From UMGS1696 sp964634795 (GTDB lineage: Bacteria; Bacillota; Clostridia; Oscillospirales; CAG-272), in NCBI GenBank assembly GCA_964634795.1, contig CAZWLL010000016.1, forward strand, positions 1 to 46,016: a DNA stretch of 46,016 nucleotides, read 5' to 3'. Below, piece by piece: positions 24,460 through 33,405 of the stretch (position 1 is its first letter; each line of letters begins with the position of its first letter). A model generated the notes under the pieces. The model saw only the letters and a list, made by a program, of their open reading frames with translations, did not search any database and was not told the DNA's origin. Position numbers and translations under genes: made by a program.

Positions 24460-26253
24460 TTATTCTTCTTCATCGGTACTTACAACCGTGATTCCGAGTT
24501 CCTCGAGTGCCTTCGGATCTGCGGGAGCCGGGCACTTAGAGAGAAGCTCCGATGCGTTTTGTACCTTCGGGAACGCAACAACATCTCTCAAAGTATCGCT
24601 TCCGGTCATGAGCATTGCAAGTCTGTCGAGTCCGAGTGCGGCTCCACCGTGCGGCGGTGCACCGTATTTATACGCATCTACAAGGAATCCGAATTTTCTG
24701 TCGATTTCTTCTTCCGTGAGTCCGAGACGGCGGAACATATGCTGCTGCAGTTCGGGATCGGTAATTCTTATTGAACCGGAAGAAATTTCAATTCCGTTTA
24801 ATACAAGATCATAGCACTTAGCTCTTACCTTGCCCGGATCGGTATCGATATACTCAAGGCATTCATCAAGCGGCATTGTAAAAGGATGGTGCATAGCAAG
24901 CCATGTTCCGCTCTCTTCGTCCCATTCGAAGAACGGGAATTCGGTTATCCAAAGGAAATTGTACTGATCGGGAATGATTCCGAGCTGTTTTGCCATCATC
25001 TGTCTGAGAGCACCGAGCGTCGGAAGTGTTACGCTGTCCTTATCTGCTACGATAAGTGCCACATCGCCCTTTTCGCATCCGATCTTCGACATTATAGCTT
25101 CAAGCTCGCCTTCTGCCATAAACTTTGCGAATGAACAGTTCGGCACATCCTCGACAAATCTGATATATGCCAAGCCTTTAGCACCGATGCCCTTAGCATG
25201 TGCGGTAAGCTTATCTATTTCCTTACGAGTATAAACCTGCGCCGCGTTCTTTGCGACGATTGCTCTCACACTTCCGCCGGCTTGAACAGCACCCGAGAAG
25301 ACAGAGAATCCGCTGTCTTTAACAAGATCTGAAATGTCCTGTATTTCCATGCCGTAGCGTGTATCGGGTTTATCGGAACCGTAACGTTCCATAGCTTCTT
25401 TGTATGTAAGTCTGGGAAGAGGCAGAGGAATATCTACATTAAGTATTTCCTTGAAAAGGCGTGCAACGTATCCTTCGTTCATAGCCATTATGTCTTCTTC
25501 ATCAACGAAAGACATTTCAAGGTCAATCTGAGTAAACTCAGGCTGTCTGTCCGCTCTTAAGTCCTCGTCACGGAAGCATCTCGCTAGCTGAATATATCTG
25601 TCAAAGCCCGCAAGCATAAGCAGCTGTTTGTAAATCTGAGGTGACTGCGGAAGAGCATAGAAGCTTCCTTTATGAATTCTCGAAGGAACGAGGTAGTCTC
25701 TTGCGCCTTCGGGTGTGGGCTTTATCATCATAGGAGTTTCGATTTCTATAAAGCCGTTTTCATAATAATACTCTCTTGTAACACGTGCGATTTCATGACG
25801 CATGAGAATGTTCTTCTGAAGCGTCGGACGTCTTAAATCGAGATATCTGTACTTTAATGCGGTTTCATCACGGACATTATTGTTGTCATTGATTTCAAAG
25901 GGAGGTGTCTGTGCGGCTGAAAGTATTTTCATGCTTTCAACGTAAATTTCGATTTCTCCCGTAGGAAGGTTCTTATTTATCGCACCCTCTCCTCTTGAGC
26001 GAACAACACCCTGAGCTGTAAGAACATACTCGGCTCTGACACCGAATGCCTTATCGAACACCTCACGGTCTGTCTTATCATCAAACGCAAGCTGAACTAT
26101 ACCCGTTCTGTCTCTCAGGTCGATGAAAATAAGACTTCCGAGGTCACGTGTTCTTTGAGCCCAACCTGCTACAGACACTTTCTTGCCTATATCTGCGGAT
26201 GTCAAGGTACCGCAGTAGCAGGTTCTTTTGTCCTGTTTTGTAAATGTTTCCAT
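24460..26253 (-). CDS. aspS: Aspartyl-tRNA synthetase
   Basis: A 597-residue bacterial-type class II synthetase that charges tRNA-Asp. An N-terminal OB-fold (VAGWAQRTRDLGSLIFIDLRDRTGIVQ) is followed by motif 2 (FRDEDLRADRQPEFTQIDLEMSF), the bacterial GAD insertion in the middle (about residues 300-410), and C-terminal motif 3 (GLDRLAMLMTG). The length and motifs are complete. It sits between the MazG-HAD fusion gene and an esterase in one transcript. No T-box leader is visible in the operon's 5' region. Confidence 0.97.
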   Translation of the reverse strand: METFTKQDKRTCYCGTLTSADIGKKVSVAGWAQRTRDLGSLIFIDLRDRTGIVQLAFDDKTDREVFDKAFGVRAEYVLTAQGVVRSRGEGAINKNLPTGEIEIYVESMKILSAAQTPPFEINDNNNVRDETALKYRYLDLRRPTLQKNILMRHEIARVTREYYYENGFIEIETPMMIKPTPEGARDYLVPSRIHKGSFYALPQSPQIYKQLLMLAGFDRYIQLARCFRDEDLRADRQPEFTQIDLEMSFVDEEDIMAMNEGYVARLFKEILNVDIPLPLPRLTYKEAMERYGSDKPDTRYGMEIQDISDLVKDSGFSVFSGAVQAGGSVRAIVAKNAAQVYTRKEIDKLTAHAKGIGAKGLAYIRFVEDVPNCSFAKFMAEGELEAIMSKIGCEKGDVALIVADKDSVTLPTLGALRQMMAKQLGIIPDQYNFLWITEFPFFEWDEESGTWLAMHHPFTMPLDECLEYIDTDPGKVRAKCYDLVLNGIEISSGSIRITDPELQQHMFRRLGLTEEEIDRKFGFLVDAYKYGAPPHGGAALGLDRLAMLMTGSDTLRDVVAFPKVQNASELLSKCPAPADPKALEELGITVVSTDEEE

Positions 26254-26281
26254 AATCGTTATCTATCCTTATTGAAAATTA

Positions 26282-27055
26282 TTAAAGAATTTTTTCTATC
26301 TCGATAATATCGTCAAGCACATGCTTTGCGCCTGATTTTATATACATATCCTTGCTGAAGCGTCCCTTCACCGCACACGGCGTCATACCGAGTCTCTGTG
26401 CTATTTTAAGCGCAACATTAGAGCCTGTGCATACTATAGTCTCATCCGCATTCACGCCGAATTCGCTCATTATACTTTCAAAAGCTTCTCCGTAATGCTG
26501 TGACTTCACTATAGAATGAAATGCCGCGGCATCAAGTCCGTTATCTACAAGTATCTTTTTAACCTTTTCGGATTCGAAATCCGAAAGAAGTACAAGCTTA
26601 ATATCGGTTCTTGATAAAGTCTCAACAAGTCTGTCCGCCGATTTTACAACGGCAGTCTCGTGAACTATAGTCCCCTCCATATCGAATATAATTAATTTTA
26701 CTTTGCTTTCTTCATACATAATTTTATTTTCGCTCCATTGCCTGCCCATGTTTTTTTCGAACTTTTTTACATATGCCTCGGAAAACTCATCTGCCGTTAT
26801 TCCGTAAGCGTTCATCATGTCCAAAAGATACATAAACGTGTCCGCAATTTCCTCGACAAAGTGAGCCCTGACACTGTCATTCTCCATGATTCCGTCAGAA
26901 CCTTTTTTCTTGATAATGGCAATTGCCTCTCCAAGCTCGTCGATACTCCAAAGAATCGAAAGAGGTGCTTTTTCGGGAGTTCTATCCTCCATCCACCCCT
27001 TTTCCACAGCAAGATCATACTGCATTTTCAAAAGATCGGAAATTTTTACGTCCAT
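26282..27055 (-). CDS. MazG-like pyrophosphohydrolase fused to a HAD phosphatase
   Basis: A 257-residue two-domain protein. Residues about 1-115 are an all-alpha NTP pyrophosphohydrolase of the MazG/dUTPase-2 type: DELGEAI (Glu40, Glu43) and VEEIADTFMYLLD (Glu69, Asp72) form the ExxE...ExxD metal site. Residues about 118-257 are a HAD phosphatase beginning IIFDMEGTIV, with nucleophile Asp125. The +2 acid is Glu127 rather than Asp, as in enolase-phosphatase-type HAD proteins. The two activities in series would turn a non-canonical NTP into a nucleoside. Start ATG 27055 is preferred over the TTG codon just upstream. It is first in the operon with aspS. Confidence 0.85.
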   Translation of the reverse strand: MDVKISDLLKMQYDLAVEKGWMEDRTPEKAPLSILWSIDELGEAIAIIKKKGSDGIMENDSVRAHFVEEIADTFMYLLDMMNAYGITADEFSEAYVKKFEKNMGRQWSENKIMYEESKVKLIIFDMEGTIVHETAVVKSADRLVETLSRTDIKLVLLSDFESEKVKKILVDNGLDAAAFHSIVKSQHYGEAFESIMSEFGVNADETIVCTGSNVALKIAQRLGMTPCAVKGRFSKDMYIKSGAKHVLDDIIEIEKIL

Positions 27056-27134
27056 CAACTTACTTCTCTTTCTTTAAAAATCCGCAAAACCTGAAAAAGT
27101 TCGGATTAATTATCCGTTAATCATAGACGTATTA

Positions 27135-27163
27135 AGTATATCAAATTACTTTCGATTTATCAA
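27135..27163 (-). promoter_or_regulatory. Promoter of the MazG-HAD/aspS operon
   Basis: On the reverse strand, TTGATA (27158-27163), 17 bases, TATACT (27135-27140). The leader contains AATCCG ... CGGATTTTT, a short terminator-like fold near 27078-27110. Confidence 0.65.
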
Positions 27164-27216
27164 GTGTTATGCAGTATATTTTCAAAAACTTTTCCTTTAT
27201 CTTATCATTATTTCTA

Positions 27217-27245
27217 TTGTATTTTCAACTTTTATGTGGTAAAAT
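27217..27245 (+). promoter_or_regulatory. Promoter of the aminotransferase gene
   Basis: TTGTAT (27217-27222), 17 bases, TAAAAT (27240-27245), about 50 bases before the ATG at 27296. Confidence 0.55.
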
Positions 27246-27295
27246 AATTTATTAAGAATGAGATAAGTAATGTAATTATAGGAGTATACGAAATT

Positions 27296-28489
27296 ATGGA
27301 ATATAAAATCTCAAACAAGCTCGCGTCGCTTAAGCCCTCCGCAATACGTGAAATCTTCAAGTCTCTTACAGACCCTACAATAATCAGCTTTGCCGCCGGC
27401 AATCCCTCACCGCTTTCATTCCCAGTAAAAGATATGGCGGAGCTCACAGCGGATATATATGAAAATAACGCCACAGCCGCTCTGCAGTACAGCATTACGG
27501 AAGGCTATCCGCCGCTGAGAAAAGCCGTAGCGGAAAGAATTAAGAATAAGTTCGACATAGGCACCGACAATGATGAACTTATCATCACGTCAGGCGGTCA
27601 GCAGGGTATTGAGCTTCTCTGCAAAGCAATGTGCAACGAGGGCGATGTAGTTGTATGCGAAAATCCTTCGTTCATAGGTGCACTCAACGCATTCCGCTCA
27701 AACGGCGCTAAAACAATCGGAGTTCCGTTAAAAGATGACGGTATTGATACGAATGAGCTCGAAAAGGTTCTCGCGTCTACCGCAAATGTAAAGCTTCTGT
27801 ACCTCATTCCCAACTTCCAGAATCCCGCGGGAATTACGTCCACACTTGAAAACCGCAAAAAGGTTTACGAGCTTGCGAAAAAATACGAAGTTCTTATTCT
27901 TGAGGACAATCCGTACGGTGAACTTCGTTTTGCAGGTGAAGAAGTGCCTAATTATAAATCATTTGATACCGAAGGTCTTGTTGTTTACTGTTCGTCATTC
28001 TCGAAAATTCTTTCCGCAGGCATGAGAATCGGTTTTATTTGCGGTCCGAAGGAAGTTGTTTCGAAAATGGTTGTCGCAAAACAGGTTGAAGATGTTCACA
28101 CCAATATAATGTTCCAAATGCTGTGCTACAGATATATGACCGAACGCAATCTCGATGAACACATAAGTGAAATCAAAAAGCTTTATCGTGCTAAATGCGG
28201 TCTTATGTTGTCAGAGCTTGATAAAAATATGCCGAAATCCGTGAAGTATACACGTCCCGAAGGAGGACTGTTCATATGGTGTACTTTGCCGAACAATACG
28301 GATTCATCCGAATTTGTTAAAAAGGCACTTGAGAGAAAGGTAGCCGTTGTTCCCGGTACCGCGTTCAACTGTGATACGGAGGCTCCCTCTGATTCATTCA
28401 GACTGAATTATTCCACACCGTCGGACGAAGATATTATACGCGGCATTAAAATTCTCGGAGACCTTGCGAAGGAAATGTTTGCCGACTGA
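27296..28489 (+). CDS. PLP-dependent aminotransferase (class I/II, 2-aminoadipate type)
   Basis: A 397-residue fold-type I aminotransferase. The substrate-site ISFAAGNPSP and SGGQQGIELL lie in the N-terminal half. NFQNPAGIT holds the conserved Asn-Pro, and LEDNPYGELRF the Asp that contacts the pyridine nitrogen. SSFSKILSAGMRIGF provides the Schiff-base Lys, and the C-terminal SFRLNYS supplies the carboxylate-binding Arg. It resembles the LysN/MocR-type group (2-aminoadipate or aromatic/branched aminotransferases). The amino donor and acceptor cannot be read from the sequence. AGGAG precedes the start. Confidence 0.9.
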   Translation: MEYKISNKLASLKPSAIREIFKSLTDPTIISFAAGNPSPLSFPVKDMAELTADIYENNATAALQYSITEGYPPLRKAVAERIKNKFDIGTDNDELIITSGGQQGIELLCKAMCNEGDVVVCENPSFIGALNAFRSNGAKTIGVPLKDDGIDTNELEKVLASTANVKLLYLIPNFQNPAGITSTLENRKKVYELAKKYEVLILEDNPYGELRFAGEEVPNYKSFDTEGLVVYCSSFSKILSAGMRIGFICGPKEVVSKMVVAKQVEDVHTNIMFQMLCYRYMTERNLDEHISEIKKLYRAKCGLMLSELDKNMPKSVKYTRPEGGLFIWCTLPNNTDSSEFVKKALERKVAVVPGTAFNCDTEAPSDSFRLNYSTPSDEDIIRGIKILGDLAKEMFAD

Positions 28490-28586
28490 GTACCGACATG
28501 ATACTCATCGCAGTTAAAAAAAACGTATGTATGTGCATTTAAGCAGTGCCATACAATCAAAAACAGGAAATTAATATAATCAGAAT

Positions 28587-29900
28587 ATGTTTATAGATAA
28601 AATTAAAATATATACTAAAGCCGGCAACGGCGGCAACGGCGTCGTCTCGTTCAGACGCGAAAAATATGTTGCCAAAGGCGGACCCGACGGAGGTGACGGA
28701 GGAAACGGAGGAAATATCGTATTCCGCATTGACGAAGGCTCCAATACTCTTCTCGCATTCAGATATAAGCGCAAATTCATCGCTCAAAACGGCGGTGACG
28801 GAAGCGGCGCTAAATTCCACGGTGCAAACGGTGAGGATACCGTTATTCTCGTACCTCGCGGAACATTGATTAAAGAAGCGGATACCGAGCGTATAATTCA
28901 TGACATGTCGGGTGATGAGGATTATATTCTCTGTCACGGCGGCAGAGGCGGATGGGGAAACCGTCATTTTGCCACACCGACAAGACAGATTCCGCGTTTC
29001 GCAAAAGCAGGACTTCCCGGAGAAGAAAAGGAAGTAATTCTGGAACTTAAAATGATTGCCGATGTCGGACTTGCGGGTCTCCCGTCGGCAGGCAAGTCTT
29101 CTCTTCTCGCAGCCCTGTCATCCGCTCGTCCCAAGATTGCCGATTATCATTTTACTACTCTTGAGCCGAATCTCGGCGTAGTTTCCACAGGCGGTGAATC
29201 GGGTTTTGTTATGGCGGATATTCCCGGATTAATCGAAGGGGCATCTGAAGGCGCAGGTTTAGGTCATAATTTCCTCCGCCATATAGAAAGATGCCGTATG
29301 CTTATACAGGTAGTCGATATATCGGGTCAGGAAGGCAGGACACCTGTCGAGGACTTCGAAACAATATCCTCGGAGCTTGAGAAATTCTCTCATGATCTTG
29401 CCGCACGTCCGAGACTTATCGCGGCGAATAAAGCCGACCTCCTCGTAAACAGTGAGGATGAATTCTCAATGATACCGGAAATAAGCGAAGAATGCGCAGA
29501 GCTTGAAAAGCACTGCCGTGAAAAAGGCTACGAGGTTGTATATATTTCGGCTTTCCTTAAGCAAGGGCTGAAAAATCTCGTTGACAAAACAGCCGCTATG
29601 CTGAAAGAGCTTCCTCCGATAACCGTATATGAAGACGAGGTTGTTCCCGAAGAGGAAACAGTCGACACGGACGGTGTTGAAAACGTAAGAATATTCCGTA
29701 CGGATGACGCATACTTCAATCTCGAGGGAAGATGGGTTGAAGCTTTAGTCGACAGAGTAAACTTTATGGATCGTGAATCGCTTATGTACTTTGAGCGTTC
29801 ACTTTCGAAGTCAGGCCTCATTGACAGACTCAGAGAAGCCGGCTGTACCGATGGTGATATGGTCAGAATAGGCGATATCGAATTCGAATTTGTAAACTGA
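28587..29900 (+). CDS. obgE: GTPase Obg
   Basis: A 437-residue essential GTPase that binds the 50S subunit and links ribosome assembly to stress. Residues 1 to about 158 are the glycine-rich Obg fold (AGNGGNGVVSFRREKYV, GGPDGGDGGNGGN). The G domain has GLPSAGKSS (G1), FTTLEPNLG (G2), DIPGLIEGA (G3), NKAD (G4) and SAF (G5). The C-terminal OCT domain spans about 345-437. The Shine-Dalgarno is weak (AGGAAA, distant). In most Firmicutes obgE follows rplU-rpmA; here it stands alone after an aminotransferase. Confidence 0.97.
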   Translation: MFIDKIKIYTKAGNGGNGVVSFRREKYVAKGGPDGGDGGNGGNIVFRIDEGSNTLLAFRYKRKFIAQNGGDGSGAKFHGANGEDTVILVPRGTLIKEADTERIIHDMSGDEDYILCHGGRGGWGNRHFATPTRQIPRFAKAGLPGEEKEVILELKMIADVGLAGLPSAGKSSLLAALSSARPKIADYHFTTLEPNLGVVSTGGESGFVMADIPGLIEGASEGAGLGHNFLRHIERCRMLIQVVDISGQEGRTPVEDFETISSELEKFSHDLAARPRLIAANKADLLVNSEDEFSMIPEISEECAELEKHCREKGYEVVYISAFLKQGLKNLVDKTAAMLKELPPITVYEDEVVPEEETVDTDGVENVRIFRTDDAYFNLEGRWVEALVDRVNFMDRESLMYFERSLSKSGLIDRLREAGCTDGDMVRIGDIEFEFVN

Positions 29901-29911
29901 TATAAAAAATT

Positions 29912-29946
29912 AAGACCTCCGTTTCTTAAAAAATCGGAGGTCTTTT
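29912..29946. terminator. Bidirectional terminator after obgE
   Basis: A 10-bp perfect stem AAGACCTCCG (29912-29921) with CGGAGGTCTT (29935-29944), A-rich on the left and T-rich on the right. It lies between convergent genes. Confidence 0.85.
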
Positions 29947-29981
29947 CATATAGTGTGCCGCCTGCGCCGCTGTTTGATTAT

Positions 29982-31244
29982 TTACTGTTTCTCGGGGTGT
30001 ATATTCAGCTTTTCCTGAATTGACGCAAGGTTTACTTTTCGTGTGTCTCCCGTGCGGCAGGTGTCCGCAGCTGCTAAACCGGCAGCATTGCCTATTGCCA
30101 TACAAATTCTCATTACTCTGTATGACGCATGTGCGCGGTGCGAACCGGATATACAGCGTCCTGCAGTCAACAGGTTGCTTAATCCGAGAGGAGTAAGGCA
30201 TCTGTACGGAATGTCGTAATCCTGTGCCAGATGAGGACAGCCGTCTGTTTCCGATTGACCCGCACCATCGGGATTATGTATGTCTATGCAGAAGTTCGCA
30301 TCATGTACAATCGCATCCTCGAACTTTCTTCCGCTTGTCAAATCCTCACCTGTGAGAACATAATCTCCGATAACTCTTCTGGATTCGCGAACGCCCAATG
30401 TAGAAGCACTGCCTGTAACATTTATGTTTTCAAATCCGGGGACATGTGATCTCAAGAATTTCATGATCATTACAATCTGTCTGCGCAATTCACATTCCGC
30501 ATCGAATATCTTCTCGGGATTAAGAGGATCAATGTGATTATACTGAGTTGCATTAACCATTCTTTCACCGACACGACCGATATCATAAAGTCTGACAATA
30601 TTTACGGACGGCGGTAATTCTCCTGTTTTGCACGCTTCATGGCACAGAGAAAGGTATTCTTCTCCGTTCGGCAGCTTTCTGTAGTCTTCCTCGTGGCAGC
30701 AGCAAAGACCGTAATCGGGACTTATACCGCCGATTGTAAACATTATAGATGCCGGCTGAACCAATTTGTCCGCGTCACGTCCTATTTCGATTTCACATCC
30801 TGCGAGCGATGACAGGTTTCCGTCTCCCGTAGCGTCAACATACGACAGTGCTTTAAAAGAATATTTCTGTGCCTGCGAAACAGCTTCAACACTTGTTATC
30901 TTTCCGTTTTCCGTCTGTACGTCTGTAATCTGAGTCTGCAGAAAAACTCTTACTCCCGCCTCATGGAGCATATCGGACAATGCGATTTTCGTACTTTCGA
31001 AAGGTGTGGCTATATTTTTGTAGTCATCAAGTCTTTTTTCAATCTCAAATCCGATGTTATTGTTTGCGACACCGCCGAGCAGCGGACGTACAAATGAAGT
31101 AACCAAACCGCCACCGACTGTTCCGTATCTTTCGCATAAAACGGTGTCGGCACCCTCTCTTGCAGATGCCAATGCCGCCGCAATACCGGCAGGTCCTCCT
31201 CCGGCAACAAATACATCACATTTTATTTCATGTGTTTCTATCAT
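29982..31244 (-). CDS. FAD-dependent oxidoreductase
   Basis: A 420-residue flavoprotein of the FAD-dependent family PF12831. The N-terminal dinucleotide site VFVAGGGPAGIAAALASAREGADTVLCER (about residues 11-40) is complete, followed by VGGGLVTSFVRPLL. YVDATGDGNLSSLAGCE in the middle is a family signature, as is the C-terminal LGLSNLLTAGRCISGSHRAHASYRVMRICMAIGNAAGLAA. Members often lie in carbohydrate-use loci. The substrate is unknown. GAGGAG precedes the ATG. It is convergent with obgE and divergent from the lipoprotein gene at 31756. Confidence 0.88.
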   Translation of the reverse strand: MIETHEIKCDVFVAGGGPAGIAAALASAREGADTVLCERYGTVGGGLVTSFVRPLLGGVANNNIGFEIEKRLDDYKNIATPFESTKIALSDMLHEAGVRVFLQTQITDVQTENGKITSVEAVSQAQKYSFKALSYVDATGDGNLSSLAGCEIEIGRDADKLVQPASIMFTIGGISPDYGLCCCHEEDYRKLPNGEEYLSLCHEACKTGELPPSVNIVRLYDIGRVGERMVNATQYNHIDPLNPEKIFDAECELRRQIVMIMKFLRSHVPGFENINVTGSASTLGVRESRRVIGDYVLTGEDLTSGRKFEDAIVHDANFCIDIHNPDGAGQSETDGCPHLAQDYDIPYRCLTPLGLSNLLTAGRCISGSHRAHASYRVMRICMAIGNAAGLAAADTCRTGDTRKVNLASIQEKLNIHPEKQ

Positions 31245-31755
31245 TATGAACTCCTCTTTATCCTATTAAATTATCACCTTTTTATTATATCACAAAAAAG
31301 AAAGCGTACACTCTCTTTTTTGCATTTTTTATAATTTTGTTACATCGTGCTTTACACAACAATTTCATATAATTTAATCCCCGCAGAGTGTGTGAAAATT
31401 GTTGCATAATTTAAATTACAAATTATACTGATTATTCCGGCAAAACTTATTGCCGATTTATCGTTGTGTCTTTTCTATGAACGGTATGATATTTCCATAA
31501 AATACGATTTTTATCGATTTTCTTGTTTTTTACGGCAATTGTATGTTTGTTTTCTTATCTATTCGTCATTGTCGCAATGATTATTATTTAGTTTTTCAAT
31601 ACCGTAGTTCATTATATACAAATTCATAAGTCTTTTTTCATCTAAAAAGTCAATTGTATTTTCGGGCCTTTAGTGTTAACATATTGTTAATCTATTTATA
31701 CGTTTTAATAAATGCTCATTGAACGTTATGATTGTTTAAAGAAAGGATAACTTTT
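31245..31755. other. Long AT-rich divergent intergenic region
   Basis: About 510 bases without a supportable gene. It holds a possible extended -10 for the FAD gene on the minus strand (TATAAT complement at 31284-31289). It also has a hairpin CGGCAA-N6-TTGCCG (31438-31455) and a perfect palindrome TTAACA-TAT-TGTTAA (31676-31690) that could be an operator for the lipoprotein gene. No clear -35/-10 pair stands out for the plus-strand operon. The length and position suggest regulation of the sugar operon. Confidence 0.5.
31676..31690. promoter_or_regulatory. Candidate operator upstream of the lipoprotein operon
   Basis: Perfect 6-3-6 palindrome TTAACATATTGTTAA, 65 bases before the ATG at 31756. 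A LacI/GntR-type or other regulator could bind it; none is encoded next to it. Confidence 0.4.
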
Positions 31756-33285
31756 ATGAAAAAAAGAATATTGGCACTTCTTCTTGTTGCTCTGATGCTA
31801 TCTCAAGCCGTTCTTACGGGATGCTCGGAAGCAACTGAAAACACTGATGCCGAAACAACAGCCGAAACTCAAGCTTCCGCGGATGAGACAATAGAAACCG
31901 AAACCGAAACCGAACCTGAAGAGACCGAAATGACCAGAGCAAATACACCCGATGACCTGCCGGATGATCTCGATTACGATGGAGCAAACGTACTTGTTCT
32001 CGCAAGAAGCAAGGCTTGGTTCAATGGAGAAATGTATGTCGAAGAGCTGAACGGCGAGGTTTTAAACGATGCCGTTTTCGATCGTGATTTAACGGTTGAG
32101 AATAGATTGAACGTTGTTATCGATTATCAGCTTGAAAGCGATACAAACTCTCTTGTCAATACAAACGTTACCGCAGGTGTAGATGAATTCTCAATGCACG
32201 TCGGAAGCGCGGTTGACACTACAAAGTACGCTATTAACGGTAACTATTACAACCTTCTCGGTGAATATCCTGAATACTTGAATCTTGAGCAGCCGTGGTG
32301 GAGCCAGTATTATACAGAACAGTCAACAATCGACGGCTGTTCGTTCTTCGCAACCGGCGACCTCTGCTTCTCACTTATAAAGCTTTCATTCGTAACATAT
32401 GTTAACACGAAGCTCATAGAAGATTACGGACTCGAAAGTCCGTATGATCTCGTAAGAGAAGGAAAATGGACATTCGATAAAGAAATGGAAATGTCCGCAG
32501 ATAAATATACCGACTTAAACGGCAACGGCAAGCGTGATGAAGATGACGCGTATGGAATGTCAATGGGCGGTGAAATCGGTCTTGACGTATACTGGAGTGC
32601 GTTCGACCTGACGATTTGCTCAAAGGACGAAAACGGTATTCCGTCTGTATCAGTCGATGAAGAAAAAATGACTTCCGTTATCGAAAAGCTCTACGAATAT
32701 TATGTAAACTGTGATGCCGTATATACTCCCACCAATAACGGTGACGCCGAGCAGGATGTAATCGCGCAGATGCTTGCCGATGACCGTATGCTCTTCTCTC
32801 CTCTCCGTATAATACACACCGAGCAAATCCGTGAAATGGAAAGTGACTATGCCCTCATTCCTCTTCCGAAATGGGATGAAAACCAGTCTAACTACTATAC
32901 ATTCGTTCATGACCAGTATTCAATCGTAGGTATTCCGATTTCTGTAAAGAATCCTTCAATGGTAAGCGCAGTAATGGAAGCTCTCGCTGCCGAATCATAC
33001 AGATATGTAACTCCCGCATATTACGATCTCGTTCTCAACGGTAAGTATCTCCGTGACGCCGATTCCGCTGAAATGATTGAGCTTGCAATGGCAGGTATCA
33101 AAATCGACTTCGGTTGGATTTACACATACAGCCTGTCATCATGCTCACAGGCCCTTCTCCGCAACATTCTTTATCAGTCAAAGAGCAGCAACTTCGCTTC
33201 AAAATATAAGTCCATGCAAAAAATCATGAATAAAACAATGGAAAAGCTTATTGAACAAGTCGAAGAAATTAAGCCCGAAGTATAA
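31756..33285 (+). CDS. Extracellular solute-binding lipoprotein
   Basis: A 509-residue lipoprotein. The signal peptide KKRILALLLVALMLSQAVLTGC ends in lipobox LTGC, followed by a Glu/Thr-rich linker with repeated ET pairs (about residues 35-60). The mature part has the layout of sugar-binding proteins, with aromatic-rich segments (NLEQPWWSQYYTEQ) that could stack on sugar rings, and a Ca-binding-like DLNGNGKRDEDDA loop. The ATG at 31756 is preferred over the upstream 31732 because GAAAGGA lies just before it. No permease gene lies nearby. A sugar kinase and two SIS genes follow after a strong hairpin, so it probably feeds that pathway. Confidence 0.88.
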   Translation: MKKRILALLLVALMLSQAVLTGCSEATENTDAETTAETQASADETIETETETEPEETEMTRANTPDDLPDDLDYDGANVLVLARSKAWFNGEMYVEELNGEVLNDAVFDRDLTVENRLNVVIDYQLESDTNSLVNTNVTAGVDEFSMHVGSAVDTTKYAINGNYYNLLGEYPEYLNLEQPWWSQYYTEQSTIDGCSFFATGDLCFSLIKLSFVTYVNTKLIEDYGLESPYDLVREGKWTFDKEMEMSADKYTDLNGNGKRDEDDAYGMSMGGEIGLDVYWSAFDLTICSKDENGIPSVSVDEEKMTSVIEKLYEYYVNCDAVYTPTNNGDAEQDVIAQMLADDRMLFSPLRIIHTEQIREMESDYALIPLPKWDENQSNYYTFVHDQYSIVGIPISVKNPSMVSAVMEALAAESYRYVTPAYYDLVLNGKYLRDADSAEMIELAMAGIKIDFGWIYTYSLSSCSQALLRNILYQSKSSNFASKYKSMQKIMNKTMEKLIEQVEEIKPEV

Positions 33286-33315
33286 AAAAAACAGCCTTTT
33301 TAAAACCATATAACC

Positions 33316-33359
33316 GCATCTACCCTCAATATCCGCTTTAGGTATTGAGGGTAGTATGC
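33316..33359 (+). promoter_or_regulatory. Strong intercistronic hairpin without T tract
   Basis: CTACCCTCAATA (33320-33331) pairs perfectly with TATTGAGGGTAG (33343-33354), extended by GCAT / ATGC with one bulge. It sits between the lipoprotein gene and the kinase gene and lacks a T run. It more likely protects the upstream message from 3' decay than terminates transcription, giving more binding protein than enzyme. Confidence 0.65.
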
Positions 33360-33405
33360 TGATATGCTGAATTACCATAATTTTACAAAGGAAGGTGAAT
33401 TTACA

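Noticed and set aside
27056..27160. T-box leader for the aspS operon
   Set aside because: The leader is short and lacks the T-box consensus and specifier stem; only a weak terminator-like fold is present.
31301..31321. A-tract/T-tract inverted repeat as a terminator
   Set aside because: It lies between divergent genes, the stem is almost entirely A-T with a mismatch, and no transcript needs to end there.
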